Of a stretch of 64,000 nt of DNA, positions 24,286 to 33,718 are shown piece after piece. The position numbers and the translations under genes were made by a program. Below the pieces are notes generated by a model. The model was not told where the DNA came from, did not search any database, and saw only the letters and a list, made by a program, of their open reading frames with translations. Source of the DNA: Natrinema versiforme (lineage in GTDB: Archaea; Halobacteriota; Halobacteria; Halobacteriales; Natrialbaceae); contig NZ_CP040330.1 of the NCBI RefSeq assembly GCF_005576615.1, positions 1,550,001 to 1,614,000 of the forward strand. Reading direction: 5' to 3'. Position 1 is the first letter of the stretch; every line of letters starts with the position of its first letter.

Positions 24286-26448
24286 ATGGATCCAAAGCGG
24301 GAACTCACCAGCGTCGACCTCGCCGCTCTCGTCGGGGAACTCGGGGCCTACGAGGGCGCGAAGGTCGACAAAGCGTACCTCTACGGCGACGACCTCGTCC
24401 GGCTCAAAATGCGGGACTTCGACCGCGGTCGCATGGAACTAATTCTCGAGGTCGGCGAGGTCAAGCGCGCCCACACGGTCGCCCCCGAACGGGTGCCCGA
24501 CGCCCCCGGCCGACCGCCGCAGTTCGCGATGATGCTGCGCAACCGCCTCTCCGGGGCCGACTTCGCCGGCGTCGAGCAGTACGAGTTCGACCGCATCCTC
24601 GAGTTCGTCTTTGAGCGCGACGACGGCACCACCCGGATCATCGTCGAACTGTTCGGGCAGGGCAACGTCGCGGTCACCGACGGCGAGTACGAGGTGATCG
24701 ACTGCCTCGAGACCGTCCGACTGAAGTCCCGGACCGTCGTGCCGGGCTCGCGCTACGAGTTCCCCGACACCCGGACGAACCCGCTGACGGTCTCCCGGGA
24801 GGCCTTCGACCACGAGATGGACGACTCCGATACGGACGTGGTCCGCACGCTCGCGACCCAACTCAACTTCGGCGGCCTCTACGCCGAGGAGCTGTGTGTC
24901 CGTGCCGGCGTCGAGAAGGGGATGGACATCGACGACGCCGACGAGGACGTCTACGAGCGGCTCTACGAGACGATCGAGCGGCTCGCGCTCGACATCCGGA
25001 ACGGGAACTTCGATCCGCGGCTCTACCTCGAGCGCGACGACGAGGAAGATGACGACGGAGAGGGCGACAGTGATGATGCCAACGCCAGCGTCGTCGACGT
25101 GACGCCGTTCCCGCTCGAGGAGCACGACGACCTCGATGGCGAGGCCTACGACTCGTTCCTCTCGGCGCTGGACGACTACTTCTTCCGGCTCGAACTCGCC
25201 GAGGAGGAAGAACCGGACCCGACGGACCAGCGGCCGGACTTCGAGTCGGAGATCGCCAAACAGGAGCGCATCATCGAGCAACAGCAGGGGGCGATCGAGG
25301 GCTTCGAGCAGGAGGCCGAAGCGCTGCGCGAGCAGGCCGAACTGCTCTACGCCGAGTACGGGCTGGTCGACGACATCCTCTCGACGATTCAGGGGGCCCG
25401 CGAGCAGGACCGCTCGTGGGACGACATTCGAGAGCGCTTCGAGGAGGGAGCCGAGCAGGGTATCAGCGCCGCCGAGGCCGTCGTCGACGTCGACGGTAGC
25501 GAGGGGACCGTCACCGTCGATATCGACGGCGAACGGATCAGCCTTGTCGCCGGGCAGGGCGTCGAGCAGAACGCCGACCGGCTCTACACCGAGGCCAAGC
25601 GCGTCGAGGAGAAAAAGGAGGGCGCGCTGGCCGCGATCGAGAACACCCGCGAGGATCTCGAGGACGCCAAACGCCGCCGTGACGAGTGGGAGGCCGACGA
25701 GAGCGGGCCCGCAGCGGACACCGAGCCCGACGAGGACGAGGAAGAGACCCAACGCGACTGGCTCTCGGAGCCGTCCATTCCGATCCGCGAGAACGAGCCG
25801 TGGTTCGACCGCTTTCGCTGGTTCCACACCAGCGACGACTACCTCGTGATCGGCGGCCGCAACGCCGACCAGAACGAGGAACTCGTCAAGAAGTATCTCG
25901 AGCCCGGCGATACGGTCCTCCACACGCAGGCCCACGGCGGTCCCGTCACCGTGCTCAAGGCGACCGATCCGAGCGAGGCCTCCTCGAGCGACATCGAACT
26001 GCCCGACTCGAGCATCGAGGAGGCCGCCCAGTTCGCCGTCTCCTACTCGTCGGTCTGGAAGGACGGCCGCTACGCGGGCGACGTCTACGCCGTCGACTCC
26101 GATCAGGTCTCGAAGACCCCCGAGAGCGGCGAGTACTTGGAGAAGGGCGGGTTCGCGATCCGTGGCGACCGAACGTACTATCGGGATACGCCGGTCGGCG
26201 CGGCGGTCGGCATTCAGTGTGAGCCCTACACCCGCGTCATCGGCGGCCCGCCGTCGGCGATCGAAGAGCGCGCGGTAACGACGATCGAACTCGAGCCCGG
26301 GCGGTACGCGCAGGCGGACGCGGCAAAGCGGCTGTACCGCCAGTTCCGCGAGCGGTTCGAGGACGAGACGTTCGTCCGCAAGATCGCCAGTCCCGACCGG
26401 ATTCAACACTTCATGCCGCCGGGTGGCAGCCGGGTCGCGGACGACTGA
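24286..26448 (+). CDS. rqcH: ribosome quality control factor RqcH/NEMF (NFACT family)
   Basis: A 720-residue protein. NFACT-N spans residues 1-180 with Asp11 (TSVDLAAL) and Asp102-Arg103 (QYEFDRILEF), matching the positions needed for C-terminal tailing by yeast Rqc2 and bacterial RqcH. An acidic insertion lies near 250-275, coiled coils at 310-365 and 430-470, and NFACT-R (DUF814) at about 505-600 (WFDRFRWFHTSDDYLVIGG). It binds stalled large subunits carrying peptidyl-tRNA and directs tail addition. pelA lies 2.3 kb downstream on the same strand. Confidence 0.93.
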   Translation: MDPKRELTSVDLAALVGELGAYEGAKVDKAYLYGDDLVRLKMRDFDRGRMELILEVGEVKRAHTVAPERVPDAPGRPPQFAMMLRNRLSGADFAGVEQYEFDRILEFVFERDDGTTRIIVELFGQGNVAVTDGEYEVIDCLETVRLKSRTVVPGSRYEFPDTRTNPLTVSREAFDHEMDDSDTDVVRTLATQLNFGGLYAEELCVRAGVEKGMDIDDADEDVYERLYETIERLALDIRNGNFDPRLYLERDDEEDDDGEGDSDDANASVVDVTPFPLEEHDDLDGEAYDSFLSALDDYFFRLELAEEEEPDPTDQRPDFESEIAKQERIIEQQQGAIEGFEQEAEALREQAELLYAEYGLVDDILSTIQGAREQDRSWDDIRERFEEGAEQGISAAEAVVDVDGSEGTVTVDIDGERISLVAGQGVEQNADRLYTEAKRVEEKKEGALAAIENTREDLEDAKRRRDEWEADESGPAADTEPDEDEEETQRDWLSEPSIPIRENEPWFDRFRWFHTSDDYLVIGGRNADQNEELVKKYLEPGDTVLHTQAHGGPVTVLKATDPSEASSSDIELPDSSIEEAAQFAVSYSSVWKDGRYAGDVYAVDSDQVSKTPESGEYLEKGGFAIRGDRTYYRDTPVGAAVGIQCEPYTRVIGGPPSAIEERAVTTIELEPGRYAQADAAKRLYRQFRERFEDETFVRKIASPDRIQHFMPPGGSRVADD

Positions 26449-26663
26449 TACGGGTTGCTGTACCGATTTGTCGGCGCAATCCCAGAGCGGTCGGGAGTTG
26501 CGCCAGCAGTGACATACAGCAGACCGTATGAACGCGGACCGGCGGCGACTGTCCCGGAGCGAGAGACAGCGCGAGCCACCGCGTTTCTCCCGTCGCTTCG
26601 GTCGACCGCGACCCCGATATGTACGGCTCAACACTGATTGGTGTCCCCGGCCTAAGGCGGTCG

Positions 26664-26918
26664 ATGATGCACCCACTCGAGGCGGTCGTCCCCGCGCAAG
26701 TCGGTGGTGGGATCGACGGGCCGATCATCGTCACCGCGGTCATCCTCGTCGCGATGGTGGTCATGATCGGCTTCGTGGTGTTCCTCGCGCTCGGTCCCGG
26801 CACCCAGCCGTATCAGGCGGAGCACGCGGAACCGACCCCGACCGACGACAGCGGCGTCCGCGACGCCGATGGGGAGGAGCCGGACTCCCCGACGGAATCC
26901 GGGTCGGGCTCCGACTGA
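26664..26918 (+). CDS. small single-helix membrane protein, unknown
   Basis: An 84-residue protein (start MMHPLEAVVPAQ). One strong membrane helix (about residues 20-42, IIVTAVILVAMVVMIGFVVF) is followed by a 40-residue acidic, Pro/Ser/Thr-rich tail that is probably disordered and cytoplasmic. A start at 26619 is possible but adds a basic stretch unlike the rest. It lies in the group of small genes between rqcH and pelA. Family not recognised. Confidence 0.6.
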   Translation: MMHPLEAVVPAQVGGGIDGPIIVTAVILVAMVVMIGFVVFLALGPGTQPYQAEHAEPTPTDDSGVRDADGEEPDSPTESGSGSD

Positions 26919-27031
26919 CGCGTGCCGACCGACGTTCGCTTTCTCGACTGCGCGGTTCTCGGGTCGCCGTTCGAGCGGAGGCTGCACGTGCCGGGTCCAC
27001 GACTACACGGCAGACCGTGGACGCGATTCGC

Positions 27032-27325
27032 ATGGCGGACATCGATACCGACACCGACACGGAACCGGATCTCGGCACCGCGACCATCGTCTACGAGACG
27101 CCCGGTGAGACCGACGAGCGAGCGACCGTCGATAACGACCGAATCGCCTACTTTCAGGACCACTGGCTGTTCGCGTACGGCACCGACGAGAACGGCAACG
27201 ACGTCGTTCGCCGGGTCCCCAAAGAGCGCGTCCACTACGTCGAACGCTCGGTCGACGAGATCGAGGAAACGTTCGAGTCCGGCCTCGAGAAGGCGAAGGG
27301 GAAACTCGAGGAGCTTCGGGACTGA
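27032..27325 (+). CDS. small acidic cytoplasmic protein, unknown
   Basis: A 97-residue protein starting MADIDTDTDTEPDL. The middle (TATIVYETPGETDERATVDNDRIAYFQDHWLFAYG) predicts a beta-rich fold, then VRRVPKERVHYVERSVDEIEETFESGLEKAKGKLEELRD gives a long charged helix. No cysteines or metal motifs. The fold resembles many short haloarchaeal adaptor-like proteins only in composition. It is 113 nt after the small membrane gene and on the same strand as rqcH and pelA. Function not known. Confidence 0.65.
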   Translation: MADIDTDTDTEPDLGTATIVYETPGETDERATVDNDRIAYFQDHWLFAYGTDENGNDVVRRVPKERVHYVERSVDEIEETFESGLEKAKGKLEELRD

Positions 27326-27339
27326 ACGCGGTCACCCCT

Positions 27340-27879
27340 TCACTCCTCTTCCTCGAGGTGCGCGTGATTCTCGACGTGGCCGTCGGCTCGGGGTTCCGTC
27401 CGTTCGTCCCGATCGGCGAACGGCTCGGTCCGCCCGGCCTCGAGCGCGGTGAGACAGTCCTCGACGGTGTACGTGCGATCCCCATCCGAGCAGGGCGCGA
27501 CACACTGGAGATCATCGTCTTCGTACACGGCGACGCAGGCGGTCGGCACCCGAATGTGGACGGCGCGTCGCCGATCGAGCATCGAGGGGGTTTCGCGCCG
27601 GTCGAACGCACACAGCGCGTACCCCTCGCGGTCGGCCCACGACCGGAACGCGTCGACGGTGAGCGAGACCGACGGGCCGGCATCGTCGAGTTCCTCGAGC
27701 GCGGGACACACCGGCGACCACGTCTCGACGCGCACGTCCGCGGGGCCGACCCGCTCCTCGAGTCGGCGGGATCGGGCGGCGGTCTCTTTGAGGTGCTCGA
27801 CGATGTCCGCGTCCGCGCAGTGCCGGAGAAAGACCTCGACGCGGATCTCTCGGTCCGGATCGGTGGCTGAGTCCGTCAT
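27340..27879 (-). CDS. hypothetical protein with two-part alpha/beta sequence, unknown
   Basis: A 179-residue protein. The first 60 residues (IRVEVFLRHCADADIVEHLKETAARSRRLEERV) predict a beta strand plus helix pair. The second half has four Cys (YALCAFDRR, TACVAVYEDDDLQCVAPCSDG), two of them close together near residues 126-130. The last 30 residues are charged with His. Similar-length haloarchaeal proteins are often annotated as helix-turn-helix-associated, but I see no HTH. It converges with the 97-residue gene. Confidence 0.65.
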   Translation of the reverse strand: MTDSATDPDREIRVEVFLRHCADADIVEHLKETAARSRRLEERVGPADVRVETWSPVCPALEELDDAGPSVSLTVDAFRSWADREGYALCAFDRRETPSMLDRRRAVHIRVPTACVAVYEDDDLQCVAPCSDGDRTYTVEDCLTALEAGRTEPFADRDERTEPRADGHVENHAHLEEEE

Positions 27880-27963
27880 TTGCTGAGTCGTCCGTGGCCG
27901 CTTGCAACCGCACTCGTCGCGGCTACCGGGACGGCAATAAAACTTGCACCGCGTCGGACGCCC

Positions 27964-28551
27964 TTACCGTCCGTCGGTCGACTCGGCGCCGTCGGTCGGG
28001 CCGCCCGTCGGGTGAGACTCGCCTCGAGTGTGGGTCGTCGGTCCGGGTTCGGCGCGATCGGTCTCGTCGAGAGCCACGTGCCGCTCCGATGCGTCGTAGG
28101 ACGAGCCCAGCGCGATCAGGAAGCCGACCATCGCGGTCACGAGGGCGACGACCCCGATCGCGACGGCCCCGATGGACGCCGCCGGGCCCGAGAGGACCTC
28201 GGCGGCGGTCAGCAGCGAGACCGCCGTCACGGCCGCGATCAGGGCCAGCAGTCGGCCCAACCGCCCGGCGTCGAACCCGTGAAACGTCTTCTCGCCCGTC
28301 GTATCGAACAACACCGTCACGATCCCGTTGTACGGGTCGTCGGTCCGGGCGTTTCCCAGCGAGTGAATCGACTGTGCCAGCCACGTGCCGGCGGTGAAGT
28401 TGAGCAGCGCGACGAACGAGACGAGGCCGATTTGGCCGCCGACGAACAGGCCCGCCCCGATCGCCCCCGCGAACGTCAGCGCCATGATTGCGTGGGTCAC
28501 GAGCGATCGGACGCCGAAGTCCGCTAACTGATCGATGGATGCGTGTGCCAT
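27964..28551 (-). CDS. four-helix membrane protein, unknown
   Basis: A 195-residue protein from ATG 28551 (MAHASIDQLADFG). Four membrane helices are visible (about residues 17-33, 40-56, 97-112 and 126-148), with a soluble segment NARTDDPYNGIVTVLFDTTGEKTFHGFDAG between the pairs. The last 45 residues are acidic and disordered. It is divergent from pelA across a 200-nt spacer that must hold both promoters. The helix-pair pattern suggests a small channel or scaffold, but no family is recognised. Confidence 0.65.
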   Translation of the reverse strand: MAHASIDQLADFGVRSLVTHAIMALTFAGAIGAGLFVGGQIGLVSFVALLNFTAGTWLAQSIHSLGNARTDDPYNGIVTVLFDTTGEKTFHGFDAGRLGRLLALIAAVTAVSLLTAAEVLSGPAASIGAVAIGVVALVTAMVGFLIALGSSYDASERHVALDETDRAEPGPTTHTRGESHPTGGPTDGAESTDGR

Positions 28552-28751
28552 ACCCAAACTGGGCCGACGGCGGCAATCCCGCTGCTCCATAACAGTGTCG
28601 AACGCGAGCATATACCAGACTTTCTCCGGCGTCCCGACGGTCGCCTCGAGTCGCTGCGCGATCGCGGGTTCGAACGGCAGGCCGAATCGGTCGCCGTTGC
28701 CCGGCAGCACCGATCGCAGCCCACTTACCGCCACCCCGCGAACGACTGCCC

Positions 28752-29819
28752 ATGCAGATCAAAGACCGGGAGCAGGTCGAGGGCGGCCGCGAGCGGATTA
28801 CGGTCGTCCCCGAGAGCGTCGACGACCTCTGGCACCTGCAGTACGTCCTCGAGCCCGGCGACCGCGTCGCGGGCGATACGACCCGGCGGATCCAGCGCAA
28901 CGACGACCAGATGCGGGATACGGGCGGCGAGCGCGAACACATGTGGGTCGCCATCGCCGTCGAGGACATCGAGTTCCACAAGTTCGCCAACCGGTTGCGG
29001 ATCGGCGGCGAGATCGTCGCCTGTTCGCGCGAGGATCAGCTGAACTTCCACCACACGCTCAACGTCGAGGCCCGCGACGAGATCTCGATCGAGAAGCGGT
29101 TCAAGCCCGATCAGGAGGCCCGCCTCGAGGAGGCCGAAGAAGCCACGGAGAACCCGGACGTGGCGATCGCGACCGTCGAGGAGGGAGAGGCCCACGTGCA
29201 CACGGTCGCCCAGTACGGCACCGAAGAGCGGGCGACGATCACCGGGACGACCGGGAAGGGCGAGTACGCCCGCGGGCGCTCGGAGCTGTTCGAGGAACTC
29301 GCGACGGTCCTCAAACGACTCGAGGTCGACGCCATCATCCTCGCCGGGCCCGGCTTTACGAAACAGGACGCCTACAAGTACATCGAGCAGAACGAATCGG
29401 AACTCACCGAGTTGATCACGATGGTCGACACGGCGGCCGTCGGCGACCGGGGGGTCCACGAGGTACTCAAGCGCGGTGCCGTCGCGGACGTCCAAGAGGA
29501 GACCCGCATCGAGAGCGAGGCCGAATACATCGACGAACTCACCCGCCGCATCGCCGACGGTGCTAAGGCGGCCTACGGCCCCGAACAGGTCAAAAAGGCC
29601 GCCGAGTTCGGCGCAATCGAACGCCTGCTCGTCCTCGACGATCGACTGCAGAAAGAGCGCGGTCCCGACGGCGAGTGGGCGATCAGCGTCGACGACATCG
29701 TCCGCACGACCGAACAGAAAGGCGGCGACGTGACCGTCTTCTCGAGCGAGTTCCCGCCCGGCCAGCAGCTGTCGAACCTCGGCGGGATCGCGGCCCTGCT
29801 TCGGTACCGACTCGAGTGA
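28752..29819 (+). CDS. pelA: pelota (Dom34), mRNA surveillance / ribosome rescue factor
   Basis: A 355-residue protein with the three pelota domains. N-terminal Sm-like domain: residues 1-130 (VTVVPES-like [37 protein letters not shown]). Central domain: 135-265 ([18 protein letters not shown]). C-terminal domain: 270-355 ([14 protein letters not shown], then [12 protein letters not shown]). Unlike aRF1 it lacks the GGQ motif. With a GTPase and ABCE1, archaeal pelota splits ribosomes stalled at mRNA ends. RqcH, encoded just upstream, acts on the resulting large subunit, so the neighbourhood is functionally coherent. Confidence 0.96.
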   Translation: MQIKDREQVEGGRERITVVPESVDDLWHLQYVLEPGDRVAGDTTRRIQRNDDQMRDTGGEREHMWVAIAVEDIEFHKFANRLRIGGEIVACSREDQLNFHHTLNVEARDEISIEKRFKPDQEARLEEAEEATENPDVAIATVEEGEAHVHTVAQYGTEERATITGTTGKGEYARGRSELFEELATVLKRLEVDAIILAGPGFTKQDAYKYIEQNESELTELITMVDTAAVGDRGVHEVLKRGAVADVQEETRIESEAEYIDELTRRIADGAKAAYGPEQVKKAAEFGAIERLLVLDDRLQKERGPDGEWAISVDDIVRTTEQKGGDVTVFSSEFPPGQQLSNLGGIAALLRYRLE

Positions 29820-29852
29820 GCGAGTGCGGGAGACGGCCGCGAGCCGAATCGC

Positions 29853-30608
29853 CTACTCGACCTGCATTTCGTCGCTGGCCTCGATCAGTTGGATCAACAC
29901 GGTGGCAAACAGCGAGCCCGAACTCCAGATCGCGGTCTCGCCGCCCTCGCCGCCGAGGACGCTCAACAGGATGCCGTCGTCGTCGGCGATGACGATCCGG
30001 CCCGATCGCTGGTCGTCCGTTCGGTGGGCCGGCGGGTCCTCGACGGTGACGCCCTCGACGCCGGCGAACCGGCGCTCGATCTCGTCGTGCCGGCTGACGA
30101 TGCTCACCGCGACGCCTGCTGCCGCGCGCTCCGCGAGCGCCCGTTCGATCGGGTCCGTGACGAGTTCCGGGAGCCGGGTCCCGAAGACGATCCGCTCCTC
30201 GGCCTGCGAGAGGATGTCGGCGGTTCGGTCGTCGACGCGGTCCCGGCCGCGAACCGTCCAGATATCCTCTTGGGTCTCCTCGCCGGCCGGCTCGTTTTTG
30301 ATCGTTTCGACGTACTCGAACGCCCGATCCTGCTCGCGCTCGAACTGGTCTCGGAGGGTATCCCGCGCCTCCTCGACGCTGACCGGCCGGTACCGAATCG
30401 GGTTCGACTGCTGGACCGCGAGCAGGCCCCGCTCCTCCAAGCTCTCGGCGACGCTGTATACCTGCGACCGCGGGACGTCCGTGATTTCGGCGATGTCTCG
30501 TGCCGTGCCCGCGCCCAGTTGGTGGAGCGCGATGAACACTTTGGCCTCGTAGCTGGTGAGTCCGAGTTGTTCGAAGGCCTCGACGGCCTCGAGTTCGCCG
30601 GTGCTCAC
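29853..30608 (-). CDS. TrmB-type transcriptional regulator
   Basis: A 251-residue protein. The winged-helix domain is at residues 10-75 (LGLTSYEAKVFIALHQLGAGTARDIAEITDVPRSQVYSVAESLEERGLL), the TrmB N-terminal signature. The C-terminal part (about 110-250) resembles the PLD-like sensor region. Its start overlaps the end of the RND transporter gene by 4 nt, so it is made from the same transcript and probably controls that transporter operon. The ligand is unknown. Confidence 0.88.
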   Translation of the reverse strand: MSTGELEAVEAFEQLGLTSYEAKVFIALHQLGAGTARDIAEITDVPRSQVYSVAESLEERGLLAVQQSNPIRYRPVSVEEARDTLRDQFEREQDRAFEYVETIKNEPAGEETQEDIWTVRGRDRVDDRTADILSQAEERIVFGTRLPELVTDPIERALAERAAAGVAVSIVSRHDEIERRFAGVEGVTVEDPPAHRTDDQRSGRIVIADDDGILLSVLGGEGGETAIWSSGSLFATVLIQLIEASDEMQVE

Positions 30609-33526
30609 TCGCCGTCACCTCCGTTGGGCTCGGTTCCGCCGTCGCTCGCGGTCGGCGCTCCCGTCCGGGCACCCGACGCGTCGAACGACACGTCGGGGCC
30701 GAAGTACCGGGTCCACAGGACCAACAGCGTCGGGAGGACGACGACGCTGGCGAGGAACGCGTAGGTAATCGTCAGTCCGGTGATGATCCCGAACTGGCGG
30801 AGCGCGGGGAGGATCGCAAAGGCGAGCGTCCCGAAGCCGCCGACGGTGGTCGCGGCGCTGCCGAGCAACGCGCCACCGGTGCCGGTGACGGTCGTCCGCA
30901 GCGCCGACCAGACGTTGCCCTGGCGCTCGAGTTCGAGCCGGTACCGTTCGCTGACGTGGATGCTGTAGGCGACCCCGAGCCCGACGGTCAGACTCGTGAT
31001 CATCCCCGTCAACACGTTAAAGGGCATCCCGATGAGGTACATCGTTCCCAGAATCCAGCTGACGGAGAACGCGACCGGGAGCAGGGTCACGGCCCCGAGC
31101 GTCGCGCTGCCGCCGGTCAGCCAGTAGGCCGCCGAGAGGAACAGGAACACCGCCACGAGCGTAATCACTAGGCTCTCGAGGACGGTATCGAGCAGGTCCT
31201 GTTCGACAATGTAGCTGACGATCGGGTCGCCGGTCGCGATGGCGGTCCATCGGCCGTCGTCCCCGTCTTCGAAGTCGTTCGCGATCGGGCGCATCTCCGC
31301 GGTCGTCTCCGCGTTCGTGGCATCGCCCTGAACGGCGATCACCAGCCGAGCCGATCGGTACTCGCCGTCGTCGGTCCGGGAGAGGACCTGACTGGCGGCT
31401 TCCTCGTCGGTCTCGAAGAGTTGGTCGTACAGCCCCGAGACGTTCTCGTCGGGGACGCCGTCGTCGTCGGTGTCGGCCGCGGTGAACGATTTGTTGAACG
31501 ACTCGTTCTGTCCGGCGACTCCTTCCATCGTCGAAAGCGGGTCTTGGATATCGGGTTCGCCCGTCGCTAACGTGTACGCGATGTCGCTCTCGGCGGTGTC
31601 GTTTCGAGTGGCGTTGATCCGCTCGAGGAAGTCGTCATCGTCGACATCACCCTCGACGAGGAGTTGGGCCTGCCGATCCTGGCGCTGGAAGTGCTCGTTG
31701 ACGTACTCGAGGTCGTCTTTCGCGTGGTACTCGCCGGGGGCCATCCCGCCGGGCAGCTTCTGCGTCCACTCTGGGGGGCTATCCGCGAGGAAGTCCTCCT
31801 CTTGGAAGCTGGTGTCGACCTGCGTCGCACCGTAGGCCCCGCCCGCGGTGAGCAGGGCGACGATCAGGAGGACGACGAGGGGGATCCGGCGGGCCGCGCT
31901 CGAGCCGATCGTCAGCACGTCGCTGAAGCGGCCGCCGCTGGTCCCGAACGCCCGTTTGTGTCGGTCGACGCCGCGGGCCTCGAGGAGTTCGTCGATCTCT
32001 ATCTTGGCGGCGGGGATCAGCGCGCCGAAGACGATCAGCGCGGCGACGATGCCGACGGAACTGACGATGCCGAACTCCCGGATGGGCCCGATCGGACTGA
32101 CCAGATTCGAGAGGAAGCCGATGACGGTCGTGGCCGTCACCCAGACGAGGGCGGCACCGACGCCGGCCAGCGCGGTCGTCATCGAGCCGCGGACGGTCCC
32201 GCCGGTGCCGTCGGCTTCCCGCTGTTCCCGGTGGCGCATAAAGACGTGAATCGCGTAGTCGATCGACAGCCCGATCAACAGGACCGGGACCGCGACGAAC
32301 ATCTGGTTGAACGCGATGTCGGCCCAGCCCATGAACCCGAACGTCCAGACGAGGACGGCGATGATGCCGACGACCCCGAGCACGATATCGAGCGGGTCGC
32401 GGTAGGCGATCAGCAGTGCGACGACGACGAACAGCAACGCGAGCGGGCCGACGATCGCGAGGCTGTCGTTCATCGAACGGTCGATCTCGTCGGTGATCAG
32501 CCCGCCGCCGAAGACGAGGTAATCCTGGTCCTGCGTCTCGGCTAACTCGCGGATCTCGAGTTGGCTCTCGACGACGCGGTCGCTAACCCCGCCCATCTCC
32601 TCCATGCCCTCGCCACCGGACGACTGGCTCACCGACGTCATCCGCGCCTCGGCCTCGGTGCTGCCCGGCTCGTAGGCGGTCGGCATCAACGCGATCGCGG
32701 CGCTGTCGTCCGACTCGTTCGACGAGAGCGTGTTCTCGAGGGTCCGTTCGTACTCCTCGTCGCTCAGGTTCTCGAGGGCCGCGATCTGGTCGTCGATCGG
32801 CGGACTACTCTCGCCGCTCTGCAGGACGCCCGCCGTGGCGGCGCCGCGAGCTTGCTCGAGTTCCGCAGTGAGGTTCTGATACTCGGGATCGCTCTCGTCG
32901 AGTCCGTATCGCTGGGATTCGATCGCGCGAATCCGCTCGATCGAGTCGGCGTACTGGGCGGTCTGATTCTCACTGAGACCCTCGGTCGACTCCTCGACGA
33001 TGGTGTCGAACTGCGCCTCGAGTTCGTCCGCTTGCGCCTGATACTCGGGATCGCTCTCGTTGGAGGACTCGTTTAGCTGCTCGTACTCCCGCTGGAGCGC
33101 GATCGCTTCTTCGACGCCGGCACCGAGTTGTGCGCCCCGTTCTTCGTTGATCGCCGTGATCGCGACGAGGTTTTCGACGCCGGTTATCGGCTGGTCCTCG
33201 ACGAGCGTTTCGTTGATCGACTCGTTCGCTCGGAGTTCCTGCTGGAACTCGAGCGAGGAGACCAGCGACTCCTTCGTGAGGACGTTATCGCCGCGTGCGA
33301 TCACCTGCACGCGGGTCGTGTTCTCCGCTTGTTCGCTCGTGAAGTTGCCGTTGATCCGCTCGAGGCCCTTCGCTTCGCCGGATTCGCCCTCGAACTGGTC
33401 GAGCGACGAGTCGTCGTCGACCATCGGCATCCCCGCTCCCACGGCCGCCGTCAGGAGCAGGAGAACCACGAGTACGATCCGCGTGTGGGCGGTGATGGCG
33501 TTCGCGAGCCGTTCGGGCACGCTCAT
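30605..33526 (-). CDS. RND superfamily / MMPL-type exporter
   Basis: A 973-residue membrane protein with 12 helices in two repeats. TM1 (about residues 15-33) is followed by a large extracytoplasmic domain with coiled-coil-like segments (AYS-type EYEQLNESSNESDPEY repeats), and TM2-6 form a sterol-sensing-domain-like block (VPVLLIGLSIDYAIHVFMRHREQRE). The second half repeats this (LTVGLGVAYSIHVSERYRLELE). The charged residues in TM4 and TM10 (Asp in SIDYAIH) power proton-driven transport. HAE3-type archaeal RND proteins may move lipids or hydrophobic compounds. Operon with the TrmB gene. Confidence 0.88.
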   Translation of the reverse strand: MSVPERLANAITAHTRIVLVVLLLLTAAVGAGMPMVDDDSSLDQFEGESGEAKGLERINGNFTSEQAENTTRVQVIARGDNVLTKESLVSSLEFQQELRANESINETLVEDQPITGVENLVAITAINEERGAQLGAGVEEAIALQREYEQLNESSNESDPEYQAQADELEAQFDTIVEESTEGLSENQTAQYADSIERIRAIESQRYGLDESDPEYQNLTAELEQARGAATAGVLQSGESSPPIDDQIAALENLSDEEYERTLENTLSSNESDDSAAIALMPTAYEPGSTEAEARMTSVSQSSGGEGMEEMGGVSDRVVESQLEIRELAETQDQDYLVFGGGLITDEIDRSMNDSLAIVGPLALLFVVVALLIAYRDPLDIVLGVVGIIAVLVWTFGFMGWADIAFNQMFVAVPVLLIGLSIDYAIHVFMRHREQREADGTGGTVRGSMTTALAGVGAALVWVTATTVIGFLSNLVSPIGPIREFGIVSSVGIVAALIVFGALIPAAKIEIDELLEARGVDRHKRAFGTSGGRFSDVLTIGSSAARRIPLVVLLIVALLTAGGAYGATQVDTSFQEEDFLADSPPEWTQKLPGGMAPGEYHAKDDLEYVNEHFQRQDRQAQLLVEGDVDDDDFLERINATRNDTAESDIAYTLATGEPDIQDPLSTMEGVAGQNESFNKSFTAADTDDDGVPDENVSGLYDQLFETDEEAASQVLSRTDDGEYRSARLVIAVQGDATNAETTAEMRPIANDFEDGDDGRWTAIATGDPIVSYIVEQDLLDTVLESLVITLVAVFLFLSAAYWLTGGSATLGAVTLLPVAFSVSWILGTMYLIGMPFNVLTGMITSLTVGLGVAYSIHVSERYRLELERQGNVWSALRTTVTGTGGALLGSAATTVGGFGTLAFAILPALRQFGIITGLTITYAFLASVVVLPTLLVLWTRYFGPDVSFDASGARTGAPTASDGGTEPNGGDGE

Positions 33527-33718
33527 TCGACCACCTCACTGTCGGTCCGGGAGAATTCGGCAGGGTCCATCTGTTGTTACGATCCTACAAACGTTGTCGC
33601 ACATACCTGTTCGGCCTTCGTATCACTATCCGAACAGCCGGTCGGCAGCGTCGATTCCAGGCTCGCTATCGGGAAGAACGACGAAAACGGGGCGACGATC
33701 TGGCCTGCGTCGGCGCGG

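Noticed and set aside
24439-26676. Minus-strand open frame of 745 codons
   Set aside because: Antisense of rqcH; no domain recognised, and the sense frame has complete NFACT motifs.
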